The notes under the pieces: generated by a model
What the model was told of the DNA's origin: nothing
The model's input: only the letters and a program-made list of their open reading frames with translations
Databases searched by the model: none
Shown: piece by piece, positions 50,892-61,571 of the stretch
How positions within the stretch are numbered: position 1 is the first letter of the stretch
Layout: each line of letters begins with the position of its first letter
NCBI RefSeq assembly: GCF_048544455.1
Contig: NC_133538.1
Location: forward strand, 451,931,311-451,995,310
Source: Silene latifolia
Taxonomy: Eukaryota; Streptophyta; Magnoliopsida; Caryophyllales; Caryophyllaceae
Reading direction: 5' to 3'
Length of the DNA: 64,000 bases
Position numbers and translations under genes: made by a program

Positions 50892-51920
50892 GTTCCAACG
50901 ATTTCTTTACTGTGTTGAAGTTTACAACAGTATCCATTGTTTCAATCCTGGTATGTTTATAATCACTTAAAACTAATGCTGCTGCTATCTCGGCTCGATA
51001 TAAATTCCTCTTCATTTCATCATTCAAATCACAATCAAATACTTCCCCATCGTAAAACATCATGTGCAGCATCATAAGTACCCCATAGTTTAAGTTAAAA
51101 TCATTTGTTTGCCACTTGAATTTATTATTAACTAAGGGAAACATCTGCACTTTTTTTCCTTGCTTTATACCTTTGCTGCACATGTAACTCCCAAATGTCT
51201 TTCCCTATAATTTTTTGACAATTAAGAATCTCATTAATGTAAAGCAAATTTTCTCCAATTTAATAAAACACATCAATTGTATTTTGCATTAAATTTTGAG
51301 TTTACGACTTACAGCCAACTCAGCGAGGTAAAAAAATTATGTTTCTTCGAATTTGTCATAGACCCTGTTGTCTAAGTAGTCCACTATCTCGTTTTCAAAG
51401 TTGATGCATATGCAGAAATAATGTTCGCTTAACAGCAAAGGCAGGAACACCTAATAAAGTTTGCGTGAAAGACTTTATCAGTTTAATCAGTAAATAAATG
51501 GCATAACACAAACAATTACGACAATGCTAGTGTCTTACCAGATCTAAATTTAAGTTCAATGGCTTCCTGCAAACATTTGTCCACGTATCCCATGCTCCAG
51601 CTATTTCTTTAGTAAGTGTTTCCGTCTTCTCAAAGACTTCTCCATTTAGCATTAATATTTTTTCTAGAGGTGTCTGCAACATTGCAATAACACAATAGGT
51701 TCCTTTCAATGGTAGAAAAATGTTTTATTAATCAGTATTACAATAAGAACTGTCTTACACTACAATAACACAAACTCTTCAATACAATATCACACTAATT
51801 GAAATAACAATTGGCTTAAATTATAATAACACAAACATTGCATTACAATATCACATAATTTTGAAACAATCTTATCAGTCATGGTTTAAATTTCTTTTGC
51901 AGTCCTGGTTTAAAAATATT
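50892..51920 (-). pseudogene. C48-like copy 2, middle exons
   Basis: Reverse-strand exons with recognisable splice sites: 51673-51539 (TPLEKILMLNGEVF..., donor CTG/GTAAGA), 51450-51313 (EHYFCICINF and VDYLDN, an in-frame stop after ...FEET, donor GCT/GTAAGT) and about 51232-50892 (FKWQTNDFNLNYGVLMMLHM, then RAEIAAALVL). His and Asp of a C48 protease are recognisable, and the nucleophile motif Asp-Cys-Gly reads Asn-Tyr-Gly. The last exon is cut by element A and resumes at 24301. Element D lies in the intron upstream. Confidence 0.6.
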
Positions 51921-53011
51921 TGATCGGAGCCATTTGGTGTTCACAATTAAGCATATGTGGTCGTTGGTCAATGGTCGATACAAAACACAATTTATACTTC
52001 ACAAACAACTCTACAATTAGTAAAGAGGCAAGTAAAGGTCGGATCCCAAGGGACGGGTATTGAAATGAAGATTCTATTGTAACTAGCGGTGTCTAGGGGT
52101 GTCACAAATTGGGTTGATGTAGAAGGTTACTAAACTAAAATAGCAATGAAAATAAACTAACAAGGTAAATGAAATAAGGGTGTAAACAATTGATTAAAAG
52201 CACTAGGGTGTCATGGGTTCATAGGGGAATCATGGGATATGATCATACAAACATGTTCTCAAGTTATAAGCAAGCAATTATTGTTGTGATGGATTGAGTT
52301 GGGTTATATCTTACAATCCTAGGAAAGTTTGGGTCCCGGAGCCGAATCTCTTGGATTGTACAACACCTACAAGTCGACTTAATCTTCCCTACTTAACACA
52401 TGCATGGTCTAACAAGACTCGAGTTGGGTTATGTCTTACAAGTCAAGTTGAAAGGATAGAAGATGATAGTAAATGCAAGGATTCATAGGCTTAGCATTTC
52501 ATCAAATATAACATGTGCATGCATTAAGATCAAAACAAGCAAGCAAATAAGATATGAAAGCATATTAATTTAAGCATGAATCATTCCCCATGTTGGTTTC
52601 CCCTAATCACCCATTAAACCCTAGCTAAGAGACTACTCACTCATTATCATATTGATCATGCTAGAAAGGTTGTCAATCATACTAACATAATGAAACATGA
52701 TGAATAAATGAAAGTAATTAGAAATAATTAAAAAGGGATTAAGAGATTATACCTACTAATGATTCCAATAATAAAGCAAGAATAATAGAAGTACTTGAAT
52801 CCTAGATTGAGAGGTTGTCAATCTCCCAATAATAACCCAAATAATCTTCAATTACCCAAAATAAAGTAAGAACAAGAGAGAGATTAAGGAACTAAAACTT
52901 GGATTAAAACTTGATTAATATTTGATTACAATATTGAAGAGAGATTTGATTGATATTAACTACACTAATTATTGATAAGAAGAACATGCTCCTCTAATTA
53001 GACTAATGGGG

Positions 53012-53019
53012 TATTTATA
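53012..53019 (-). promoter_or_regulatory. TATA box of D LTR
   Basis: The reverse strand reads TATAAATA followed by CCCC, as in element A. The same box in the 5' LTR is at 62663-62670. Confidence 0.6.
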
Positions 53020-53182
53020 GTGAAAATTAGGGAGGATGCATTAGGGTTAACTAAGGGCTAAACTAGTAATTACACTTTTTAAGTTGAGCAAGGAGCCTCC
53101 GGGATTATCCGAGAGAAGGGCTTCTTCATTTCGTAGCTTGAAGAACGAAACTGTGCTGTGCTGTGATCCGTGCGGCTGGGAG

Positions 53183-53328
53183 TCGGGACGGCCGGATCTG
53201 GGATGGACAATCCGAGCGGATCAAGGAACGAGACGCACGGACTGGGCATGGGCAATCCGAGCGGATTCCTGGTGAGGACGCTCGGATCGCGAGGACGGAC
53301 GGATTCTCTACAATCCGTTCGGATTGTA
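53183..53328 (-). promoter_or_regulatory. GC palindrome array in D LTR
   Basis: About seven motifs such as AATCCGAGCGGAT(T), AATCCGTTCGGATT, GGACGGACGGATTC and GACGCTCGGAT. The first two are near-perfect inverted repeats. The array lies upstream of the TATA box in the direction of transcription. The other LTR has it at about 62837-62986. Confidence 0.6.
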
Positions 53329-53675
53329 GCTCAATGCACTTTCCTTCTTCTTTCTCTTCCCTTTTCTTCATGAATTCCTTGGGGATTTCCTTGGGGACTC
53401 AAGGATCCTTTTCTCAACAATGCTCTTCTACTATGCTATGTACAAAGGCCTTCTAGTCTTGTCTCTCCTTGATGCTTGGTCATTGAATATGATCAATTTA
53501 GCCTTGTTTTGCCATGAAAATGCAAGATTCTTACTCCTTTCCTACCAAGGGATCAAAATCTCAAAGAATATGCAAAACAAAGAACTAAAGATAAGAAATG
53601 ATCCAAATAGGCACTAAAAAGCATAGAAACAATGGTAATTCGGGGGCTAAATATGCGCCAATTATGGTCGCATCA

Positions 53676-55682
53676 AATATCCCCAAACCGAACCTTTGCT
53701 CGTCCCGAGTAAAGAGGTGACAAAGACAAGGACCAAAACTAACCTAACCTAATAATAATAGCCGATATGAGACAATTAGCGGGTCTCACTCCGCCCCTTC
53801 AACTCACAACAAGACAACCATGAGGTAGGATGCCTTCTTGCAAGGCAAGGTGGGTCTTGCCAAAATGGCGACACATCCAAACATTAAGCACACAAAATCA
53901 AGTAATGGATGCATCTACAAAAAGAATAGCCACTTTCCTCATCTAAGTGGCGGAAATTATCTACAAGGGAAGCAATTCAAGGGTACACAATCCTTCATAG
54001 ATGCAATTTGTTCAAACTACTAAGCCTAGAAGGATACCAATAAATCACCTCCAAAAGGTGTCAAGCTAGGGTACCTTTGTCCTCAATCGTTAAATGCTTT
54101 TGTCAAGAATAGACTCCCTATGGTGTTAGAAACACTGGAGGATCGCGGAATTCCCCCTCTTGCCTAGACAAGAAGAAGGGTCGTCCCCTCTCTACCATGC
54201 ACAAAAATGGATATGATGGATAAAGGGATCGATAGAATTTGAGTTTCATTTTGGGAGTTTGCTTTTGTTTTTGTTTTCCCCCCAAGTTTCTTTGGCATTT
54301 GACTTTTTGAGAACACTTTCTTGCCATTTCTTTTTGATTTTTGGCATTTCAATACTTGACAACTTTTTGCATTTTCTTTTTGAACATTTTCAAAGTCACC
54401 CCAATTAGTAACGAGGGTGCCTTATTTTTGAAGCTTTTAGGAGTTCTATTTTTGCTCCTCTTTTCTTTTGATGCATTTTTGCAAACTTTCTTTCACTTTT
54501 CATTTCATTGAACTCAAATTGATTTCTTTTTGTTTTGTGCCCATTCCCTTTGATGACAAAAATGTATGGTAGAATATGGATGAATGATAGAAGTATGCAT
54601 GGTTTCAAGGGTCACCTTGGAATAAACGGTAGCCAAGGAGTTATCACACCACAAGGTACTCTTGACTCGGCCTTAAACCATGGGTCAAAGGATACTAGCA
54701 TGACACATCCTAGGGTGTTTTACAAGCATTCTAACAAGCAAAGTCTTAAGAATAAAAAGCATCTACTAGGGCCTATATACACTTGTCAAGCTTCCCAAAT
54801 AGACGGTTTCGCAAAATTTTTCTAACATGCAACTACATGCCATGATGCAACTAGCATATAAACATCCTAATGCAAATGATTCTACCAACTAATATGACAT
54901 TTAATCTAAATGCAATCCTAAGTTCACATTGTTATACCGCATCAATCAAAATAAAGCCACATAGTCATTAACATAAAGAGGAGAAAGGAGATTGGAAAGA
55001 TCATACCATGCGGTCTTCAATATCCTCATGTCTCGGATGTGGCGTAGTCAATCAAAGTGAACAAGGATGAAACAAACACAATATATACAAGACAATATAA
55101 AGGAAATGAACTTGTTTTTGGTTTTTTCAATTTTTCAAATTTTTATGATTTTTGAATAAAAGTTAAGAGTTAGAATTCCCATCCCCACACTAATATGGGC
55201 ATTGTCCTCAATGGCCAAAATGATGGAAATTATGCAAAGAATGATGCATGATTTCTATACTAAATGCAATTCTACACTAAGCTATACTACATGATGCATG
55301 GTTTTTGTTATGACGGAGAGGATAATTTAAATTACCTCCCGTTGCGTATGCATTAACTTCCCCAAACCAAGCAAGACACTATTGCTAATGTCAAAGCATG
55401 GGGGAGTTCATGCACATGCTATGCTATGCAATGAGACTAGATTGTCATTTTGGATTTTACAAAAGTGGGAACAATAAAGAACACCTCAAAGGAACCGAGG
55501 TGTGAGTCCTTTGATGTTGCTAGGACTAAACCAACAATGAGTCAAAGTTAAATAAAATACAAATAAACAAGATGCAAAGTTCTTTTCATGAAAAATAAAG
55601 ATAAAGAGGAGAGATTTAGAAAACTTCACTTGAACTAAAGTGGGTGCCTCTTGCCCGCTCCACCTAGTGATGAAGTAATCTC
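53676..55682 (-). other. 3' spacer and polypurine tract of D
   Basis: The reverse strand ends GGTTCGGTTTGGGGATATT at the LTR (53676-53694). The segment to about 55080 is shared with element A. The T-rich patches and short open frames are not genes. Confidence 0.75.
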
Positions 55683-57221
55683 CTAGAAATCGGCATCATC
55701 TCCTTCAATATCGGTATCCCAAATATCCCTAGAAGCATCACTTAAACTTGGATCCATGAATTCATCTTCTTCTTCACTCTCAAGCTTCACCGTATCACCT
55801 CCACAAGAGTTGCCGCTCTCCTCCCCTTTGCGACCGTTTGCCCCTTCATTGGCCTTGTCCGAGTTAGGAAAGAGCAACTCCATTTGAGCCCATGAAGGAA
55901 AAGCTCCTTCTTCACTTATCCGTCCCTTTTGAACCATGTCGTGGTATTGAGGGTAAAGAGCATAATAGTTGTCCACCTTGGTTTCATATTGACGGTAGTG
56001 CAAGTCTTGCAAGATTCCCGTGACAAAGTCGTCACGGGGGAGGATGAAGGGATTCGGATGGTTGTAAGGTTGGTAGGGAAAGGGGTAGGGAGGCACCTTT
56101 ATCTTTTCACTTTGAGTTTGTTGTTCTTGTTGTTGTGGTGGAGGAGCTTGTGGGGGTGGAGCTTGCCTTTCTTGACTTTGAATGAGGTAAGAGGGTATTG
56201 GGGACAAGTTTCCTCTCCTTGGGGAGACTCGAGGTAGGTCGGCCATCGGAAGGTAGATAGGATCATTTCCTTTTGTCAACCATTTGATCCTTTTATCAAC
56301 CCCCTCAAGGGTTATCCAATGGTGTTGGACAACAAGGAGGTCTTCATTAATTCTCATTCCTCCCGAGAGTGGAGTGTACTCATTGTTCTCATTGAACCTA
56401 GGATTAAAGTGCTTTGCAAGTCTTGTTATGAGTCCACCATTCACTATATGCTTTTTCCCATCATCATCACCATTTCGGAATTTCGCCCACTTTTCTAGCA
56501 AGACTAGAGGTGCATTGAGATGATACCCGTCTCTTCCTTGAATGTTTAGATAGGATTCCATGAACATGAGGTCCATTTGATTCACAATAGCCGGGTCTCG
56601 GCGGGCGAAGAGGGTACCCGAGAGAAATCGGTATGTGAGCCTCAAGATTGGGTTTTGGATGTGAAAAGCAAGACACTCTTTGGTAAGAATGAAGTCCCGG
56701 CCCGTCATGGCCCTCCACAAGGGTGCGACACTATACTTCTTGGGTCTTGATGTTCGGGTAGGCGAGACATCAAGACCGAACACTCTCGCAAATTCCACAA
56801 GGGTCATTGTTCTAGAGACATTTTCCAACCTAAACTCTATGCTAATCACTTTGTTTGAAGTGATAATCTTTAAGCAACTCAAGAATTCGAGCACAAGAGA
56901 CCGATAGGTGGGTTCAAACATGCGAAAGAGTGTTGAAAGACCAAAAACCTCAAATAAAGCCTCCACTTGGTGAAAGATTCCAAGTTTTCTCAAAGTATCA
57001 TGACAAAGGAATTTAGTAGGAAGAATATTCTTACTTAAGAGTCGATGGAAGGCCAATCGCTGCACATCATCAAGGAATTCCACATTCGAGAAGTCGTCGA
57101 GCCTTGTGAGGTCTACAATTTCCACATGCTCCCTTCTAATGGTGTTGAGATGTGAGGTAGAGGAACTTCCCACCATCCTAGGTCTTCTTGCATTTCTAAA
57201 GGAGGATCTTCTAGGTGCCAT
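55683..57221 (-). CDS. Env-like (Athila downstream) protein
   Basis: Intact ORF of 512 codons starting MAPRRSSFRNARRPRM in a good context (AAGGATGG). It belongs to the Athila downstream-ORF family, often annotated ATHILA ORF or env-like. Its role is not established. The first 40 residues are basic. About residues 60-280 form the conserved globular part also found in C (LRKLGIFHQVEALF, RMFEPTYRSLVLEFL, FARVFGLDVSPTR, GGLITRLAKHFNP). After residue 340 it is Pro/Gln-rich (APPPQAPPPQQQEQQ), and the tail is acidic (SEEEDEFMDPSL). I see no signal peptide or transmembrane helix, which argues against a true envelope. A TATA box and a leader-like sequence lie directly upstream. Confidence 0.8.
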   Translation of the reverse strand: MAPRRSSFRNARRPRMVGSSSTSHLNTIRREHVEIVDLTRLDDFSNVEFLDDVQRLAFHRLLSKNILPTKFLCHDTLRKLGIFHQVEALFEVFGLSTLFRMFEPTYRSLVLEFLSCLKIITSNKVISIEFRLENVSRTMTLVEFARVFGLDVSPTRTSRPKKYSVAPLWRAMTGRDFILTKECLAFHIQNPILRLTYRFLSGTLFARRDPAIVNQMDLMFMESYLNIQGRDGYHLNAPLVLLEKWAKFRNGDDDGKKHIVNGGLITRLAKHFNPRFNENNEYTPLSGGMRINEDLLVVQHHWITLEGVDKRIKWLTKGNDPIYLPMADLPRVSPRRGNLSPIPSYLIQSQERQAPPPQAPPPQQQEQQTQSEKIKVPPYPFPYQPYNHPNPFILPRDDFVTGILQDLHYRQYETKVDNYYALYPQYHDMVQKGRISEEGAFPSWAQMELLFPNSDKANEGANGRKGEESGNSCGGDTVKLESEEEDEFMDPSLSDASRDIWDTDIEGDDADF

Positions 57222-57377
57222 CCTTGAGTTCTTTTGATTTGGGTTATTTTGTTTGAAGATTTGCTAAGGTTGTTCTTTGTTGATTGAGAATTGGAAACCC
57301 TAGAAAATTTGGGGGTTTTTGATTTTGAGGGTGAAGAGAGTGATTTGGAATATGTATGGGAGTTACAAGGGGGTGAG

Positions 57378-57384
57378 TTTTATA
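57378..57384 (-). promoter_or_regulatory. Internal TATA box before env-like ORF
   Basis: The reverse strand reads TATAAAA. It is followed by about 155 bp of A/C-rich, ATG-free leader-like sequence up to the ORF start at 57221, and is preceded by a palindrome array. This copies the array-TATA order of the LTR promoter. Confidence 0.5.
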
Positions 57385-57470
57385 GGGTGAGTGGAAAGAG
57401 TAGTGATGTGTCATTATATGGGTGGTGGGGTGTAATTTAATTGAGAAAAGTCGGGTCGAGGAACGGGCGG

Positions 57471-57880
57471 GGAGACGAGCGGATTCGGCCGAGACGCTCG
57501 GATTCTCCTCTCACGGACGGGCGGATTCTGGGCAAGACGCCCGGATTCTCGCCTCGAGCAAAATCCCAGAATTTTTCTCGCCTCAAGACGAGCGTCCCGA
57601 GCATAAGACGCTCGGATTCATCGGGTCGGGACGGGCGTCTTATTGAGAAGACGGGCGGATTCTTCGACATAGATTTTTCTTTGAAATGCTCAGGGGAAAA
57701 GACGGGCGTCTTTCCACTAATCCGGCCGGATTCTCTCGGACGGCGTCTTTTTCCTTAGGACGCTCGGATTCTTCTTGATCCGAAAACCTTCAATTTCTCA
57801 ACACACCGACGCGCGGTTTCTCCCTTGGACGTCCGTATTCTGCCAGGGGACGTCCGGATCTCCGAGAGACGCACGGATTC
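57471..57880 (-). promoter_or_regulatory. Internal GC palindrome array of D
   Basis: About sixteen motifs of the GACGCTCGGATTC / GACGGGCGGATTC / GACGAGCGTCCCGAG / AATCCGGCCGGATT / GGACGTCC type. Several are perfect palindromes. The motif class is that of the D LTR but with more copies. Open frames across it are Arg/Ser-rich by composition and not counted as genes. Confidence 0.6.
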
Positions 57881-57884
57881 TTCT

Positions 57885-58114
57885 TTGCGAGTGTTGACTT
57901 TTTCTCCTTTCTTTCAATGCATCCCCACACTTAGGAATTTTCTCCTTCCTTCATTCAAAAACTCATTAGTAACCCTCCCTCACTTGCGCTCATGAAAAGA
58001 ATTTATGCTTATTAAACAAATGCAATTTAATGATAAATACAAGTTAGAGGGTTAGTATATTTACAAATGGCGGTTTAGGGAGGACTCCACCAAACTCTCA
58101 TTCTTGATGAGATG
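57885..58114 (-). other. Short spacer after integrase
   Basis: AT-rich, no gene. It lies between the integrase stop codon and the palindrome array. Confidence 0.6.
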
Positions 58115-61100
58115 TCAAGGAGAAAGAGGACCGAGGTAGGTAGCCTCGACCTCTCCAACAAATGCTCCTTCATAGTATGGCTTCAATCTTTGACCATTTA
58201 CCTTGAACTTGCTTCCATCTTCCGCCTTGAGTTCGAAATCTCCATACTTCCCAACTTCGGTTATCACATAGGGACCCATCCATCTAGAGTTCAATTTTCC
58301 CGGAAAGAGTCGGTAGCGGGAATTGAATAGAAGGACTTTGTCTCCCTTGTGCAAGGCCTTTTGTCGAATTCTCTTATCATGAAGCAATTTTGTTCTTTCT
58401 TTGTAAATCTTTGCATTCTCATAAGATTGTAGTCGGAATTCCTCCAACTCTTGGATTTGGATCATCCTCTTTTGACCGCTCAATTTGAGATCAAGATTGA
58501 GTGCTCGGATTGCCCAATAAGCTTTGTATTCCAATTCGATTGGCAAATGACATGCTTTTCCATATACAAGCTTGTAGGGGGAGGCACCTATGGGAGTTTT
58601 ATAGGCCGTCCTATAGGCCCAAAGAGCATCATCAAGCTTTGTGCTCCAATCTTTCCGAGTCTTGTTCACAACTTTTTCAAGAATTTGCTTGATCTCTCTA
58701 TTTGAAATTTCCACTTGACCGCTTGTTTGAGGATGATATCCCAAGCCGGTTCGATGTTGAACACCATATTTGGTCAAAAGGGATGCAAGCTTCTTTTCAT
58801 GGAAATGTGTTCCTCCATCACTAATGATAGCTCTAGGAACCCCAAATCTTGGGAAAATTATCTTCTTGAAAAGCTTGGTGACCGTTTTTGCATCATCATT
58901 TGGGGTGGCAATTGCCTCCACCCACTTTGAAACATAATCTACGGCCACAAGGATGTACTTGTTCCCGTTAGATGTCACAAAGGGGCCTTGGTAGTCAATT
59001 CCCCAAACATCGAAAATCTCCACCTCTAGAATGCCCCTTTGCGGCATTTCGTTTCTCCAAGATATATTTCCCGTTCTTTGACAAGCATCACAATGAATGA
59101 TGAATTCTCTTGTATCTTGAAACATTGTGGGCCAATAGAAACCCGATTGGAGGATTTTCGCAACGGTTCTTCTTGCTCCATGGTGCCCACCGTAGGGTGA
59201 TGAATGACATCCTTCCAAGATTCCTTGGATTTCCCATTGAGGGATGCATCTCCGGTAGAGCCCATCACTACACTCCTTGTAGAGGTTTGGATCATCCCAA
59301 AAGTACCTCTTCACTTCGAATAGGAATCTCTTCCTTTGGTTGTGGTTCAAGTTAGGAGGGAGCACTTTTCCAACAATATAGTTAGCATAATCGGCAAACC
59401 ATGGGGTGATGTGCCTTTCAAGTTGAGTTTGAATAGCCATCAAGATATCGTCGGGGAATGAGTCATTGATCGGTGTTTCTCCATTCTCATCATGAAACCG
59501 GATCCTTGACAAATGATCCGCCACTACATTCTCGGCTCCTTTCTTGTCTCTTATTTCTAAGTCAAATTCTTGAAGTAGCAAAATCCATCTTAACAACCTT
59601 GGTTTTGCCTCCTTCTTTATCAAGAGATGTCGAAGAGCACGGTGATCCGAAAATACAATCACCTTGGATCCAAGTAAGTAGGACCGAAATTTATCCAAAG
59701 CATATACAATGGCAAGAAGTTCCTTTTCGGTCGTGTCATAATTCACTTGAGAAGGGTCGAGGGTTTTGCTTATGTAATAGATGGCATGAAGAGCTCTCCC
59801 TACCCGTTTGCCAAGTACCGCTCCAACGGCGTAGTTGCTAGCGTCACACATAATCTCAAAAGGTAACTCCCAATTTGGGGGTTGGATGATTGGTGCCGAG
59901 ATCAATGCTTCTTTGATTCTATTAAAAGCTTCAACACACTCGTCGAAGAAATTGGAATTGGGCATCCTTAAGCAAAAGTTGAGTGAGGGGTTTTGCTATT
60001 TTAGAAAAATCTTTTATGAAACGACGGTAAAAACCCGCGTGACCGAGAAAACTTCTCACCCCTCTAACATTCACGGGAGGTGGGAGTTTCTCTATCACCT
60101 CAACTTTAGCTTTATCTACCTCGATGCCTTTTTCCGAAATCAAATGACCCAAAACAATTCCTTCATTAACCATGAAATTACACTTTTCCCAATTTAAAAC
60201 AAGACTAACATCTTCACATTTTTGCAATACAAGAGAAAGATTATGCAAGCATGAGTCAAAGTCCTTTCCATAAACACTAAAATCATCCATAAAAACTTCC
60301 ATTATGGTCTCTAGATAATCGGAGAAGACACTCATCATGCATCTTTGGAAAGTAGCGGGGGCATTACATAATCCAAAAGGCATTCTTCTATATGCAAAAG
60401 TGCCATAAGGGCACGTGAAGGTGGTCTTATGTTGGTCATCCGGGTGTATAGGGATTTGGAAGAATTCCGAATACCCGTCAAGGTAACAAAAGAATTTGTT
60501 AGAGGCTAACCTCTCAAGCATTTGGTCAATGAATGGTAAGGGGAAGTGATCTTTCCTTGTTGCGGAGTTCAATTTACGGTAGTCAATGCACATACGCCAA
60601 CCGGTGATCATTCTTGTGGGTATTAATTCATTCTTTTCATTTGTCACTACCGTAGTACCTCCTTTCTTAGGTACCACTTGGACGGGGCTAACCCACAAAG
60701 AATCCGATATGGGATATATGATTCCCGCATCAAGTAATTTCATGACTTCTCCTTTGACAACTTCATGCATGTGGGGGTTCAATCTTCTTTGGGGTTGAAT
60801 GGTAGGTCTATGGTCGTCCTCTAGATGAATCCTATGCATGCAAAAGTTGGGACTAATTCCCTTAAGGTCATCTAGACTATAACCTATAGCCTTCTCATGT
60901 TGTTTCAACACATTAAGCAATTTACCCAATTGGTCATCATCAAGTCTATCATTAACAATCACGGGTTTGGTCTTTGATTCATCAAGGTAAGCATATTTCA
61001 AATTTGGGGGAAGGGGTTTCAAAGTAGGAGTTTGTACCTCACTTTCCTCCTTTGGAATGTCATTGAGAATTTGCTCCATCTCCATTAGACATTCCATTCT

Positions 61101-61427
61101 CATGACATATTCTTCTTCACTTTCATTAACCTCATCATATTCAAATTCCATGATGGGTTCCTCTTGCTCTTGAGTTTGTAGAATATCTTCTAGGATAGAT
61201 TGCTCATCCTCTATGGGTTGACATGCTTCCACTAGAATATTATGCACCAACTCGGATTGTGCATGAGTGAGTTCTTTGTTAGCTAGAGCGGCCTCAAAGA
61301 GATCCACCTCCAACTCCCAATACATGCTCTTAGCCTTACTTGCTTCTAAGGCCTCTAATGCTTGCATGGGATCCTTGAAGTAAGGGATACTCAAATGGTC
61401 CTCTACAAAACAATCTATGAAATCCAT
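58115..61427 (-). CDS. RT-RNase H-integrase of element D
   Basis: The replication and insertion enzymes of an Athila-lineage Ty3/gypsy element. ORF 61427-59931 has an acidic N-terminal segment of about 150 residues, then reverse transcriptase with [14 protein letters not shown] (Asp about 317) and FMDD (379-382). A one-base frameshift near 59950 leads to 59965-58115. That part holds RNase H (Asp41, Glu82, Asp107 in FSDH, Asp150 in VADHLS) and integrase with a His-His-Cys-Cys zinc site (about 254-295) and the D,D-35-E triad (Asp324, Asp383, Glu419). A C-terminal domain ([11 protein letters not shown]...SRWMGPYVI) follows. All catalytic residues are present. The frameshift is the only break and could be a sequencing error. 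No protease or gag precedes it. Confidence 0.92.
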
Positions 61428-61549
61428 TCTCGCAAAATATCAAACAACTAGAAAACAATTAGAACAAACCTTGAGGAGTTTTACTTCCCCAAGGTGAAAA
61501 AGACACAACTAAAAACAATAAAAGAAATCTTAAATCAATTAAACACCGT

Positions 61550-61567
61550 CCCCGAAGCAACGCGCCA
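61550..61567 (-). promoter_or_regulatory. Altered tRNA-Asp primer site
   Basis: The + strand reads CCCCGAAGCAACGCGCCA where A, B and C have (T)CCCCGGCAACGGCGCCA. The altered bases are GG to GAAG and CGGCG to CGCG. Either the site has mutated or the bases were misread. Confidence 0.6.
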
Positions 61568-61571
61568 TTTT

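Larger units (their letters stand above)
51921..53675 (-). repeat. Element D 3' LTR
   Basis: 1755 bp, TGATCGGAGCC...GGTCGCATCA on the + strand. It has a TATA box on the reverse strand at 53012-53019 and a palindrome array at 53183-53328. Confidence 0.93.

Noticed and set aside
52294..52488. 64-codon open frame in the D LTR, identical at 61945-62139
   Set aside because: It is identical only because the two LTRs are. It is opposite to the element and without motifs.
53084..53456. Several Arg/Asp/Gly-rich open frames in the D LTR and in 57422-57758
   Set aside because: They are translations of the GC palindrome arrays in different frames and are not conserved as protein.
55683..57221. Calling the D ORF a true viral envelope protein
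   Set aside because: No signal peptide, transmembrane helix or cleavage site could be seen. The name env-like rests on position only.
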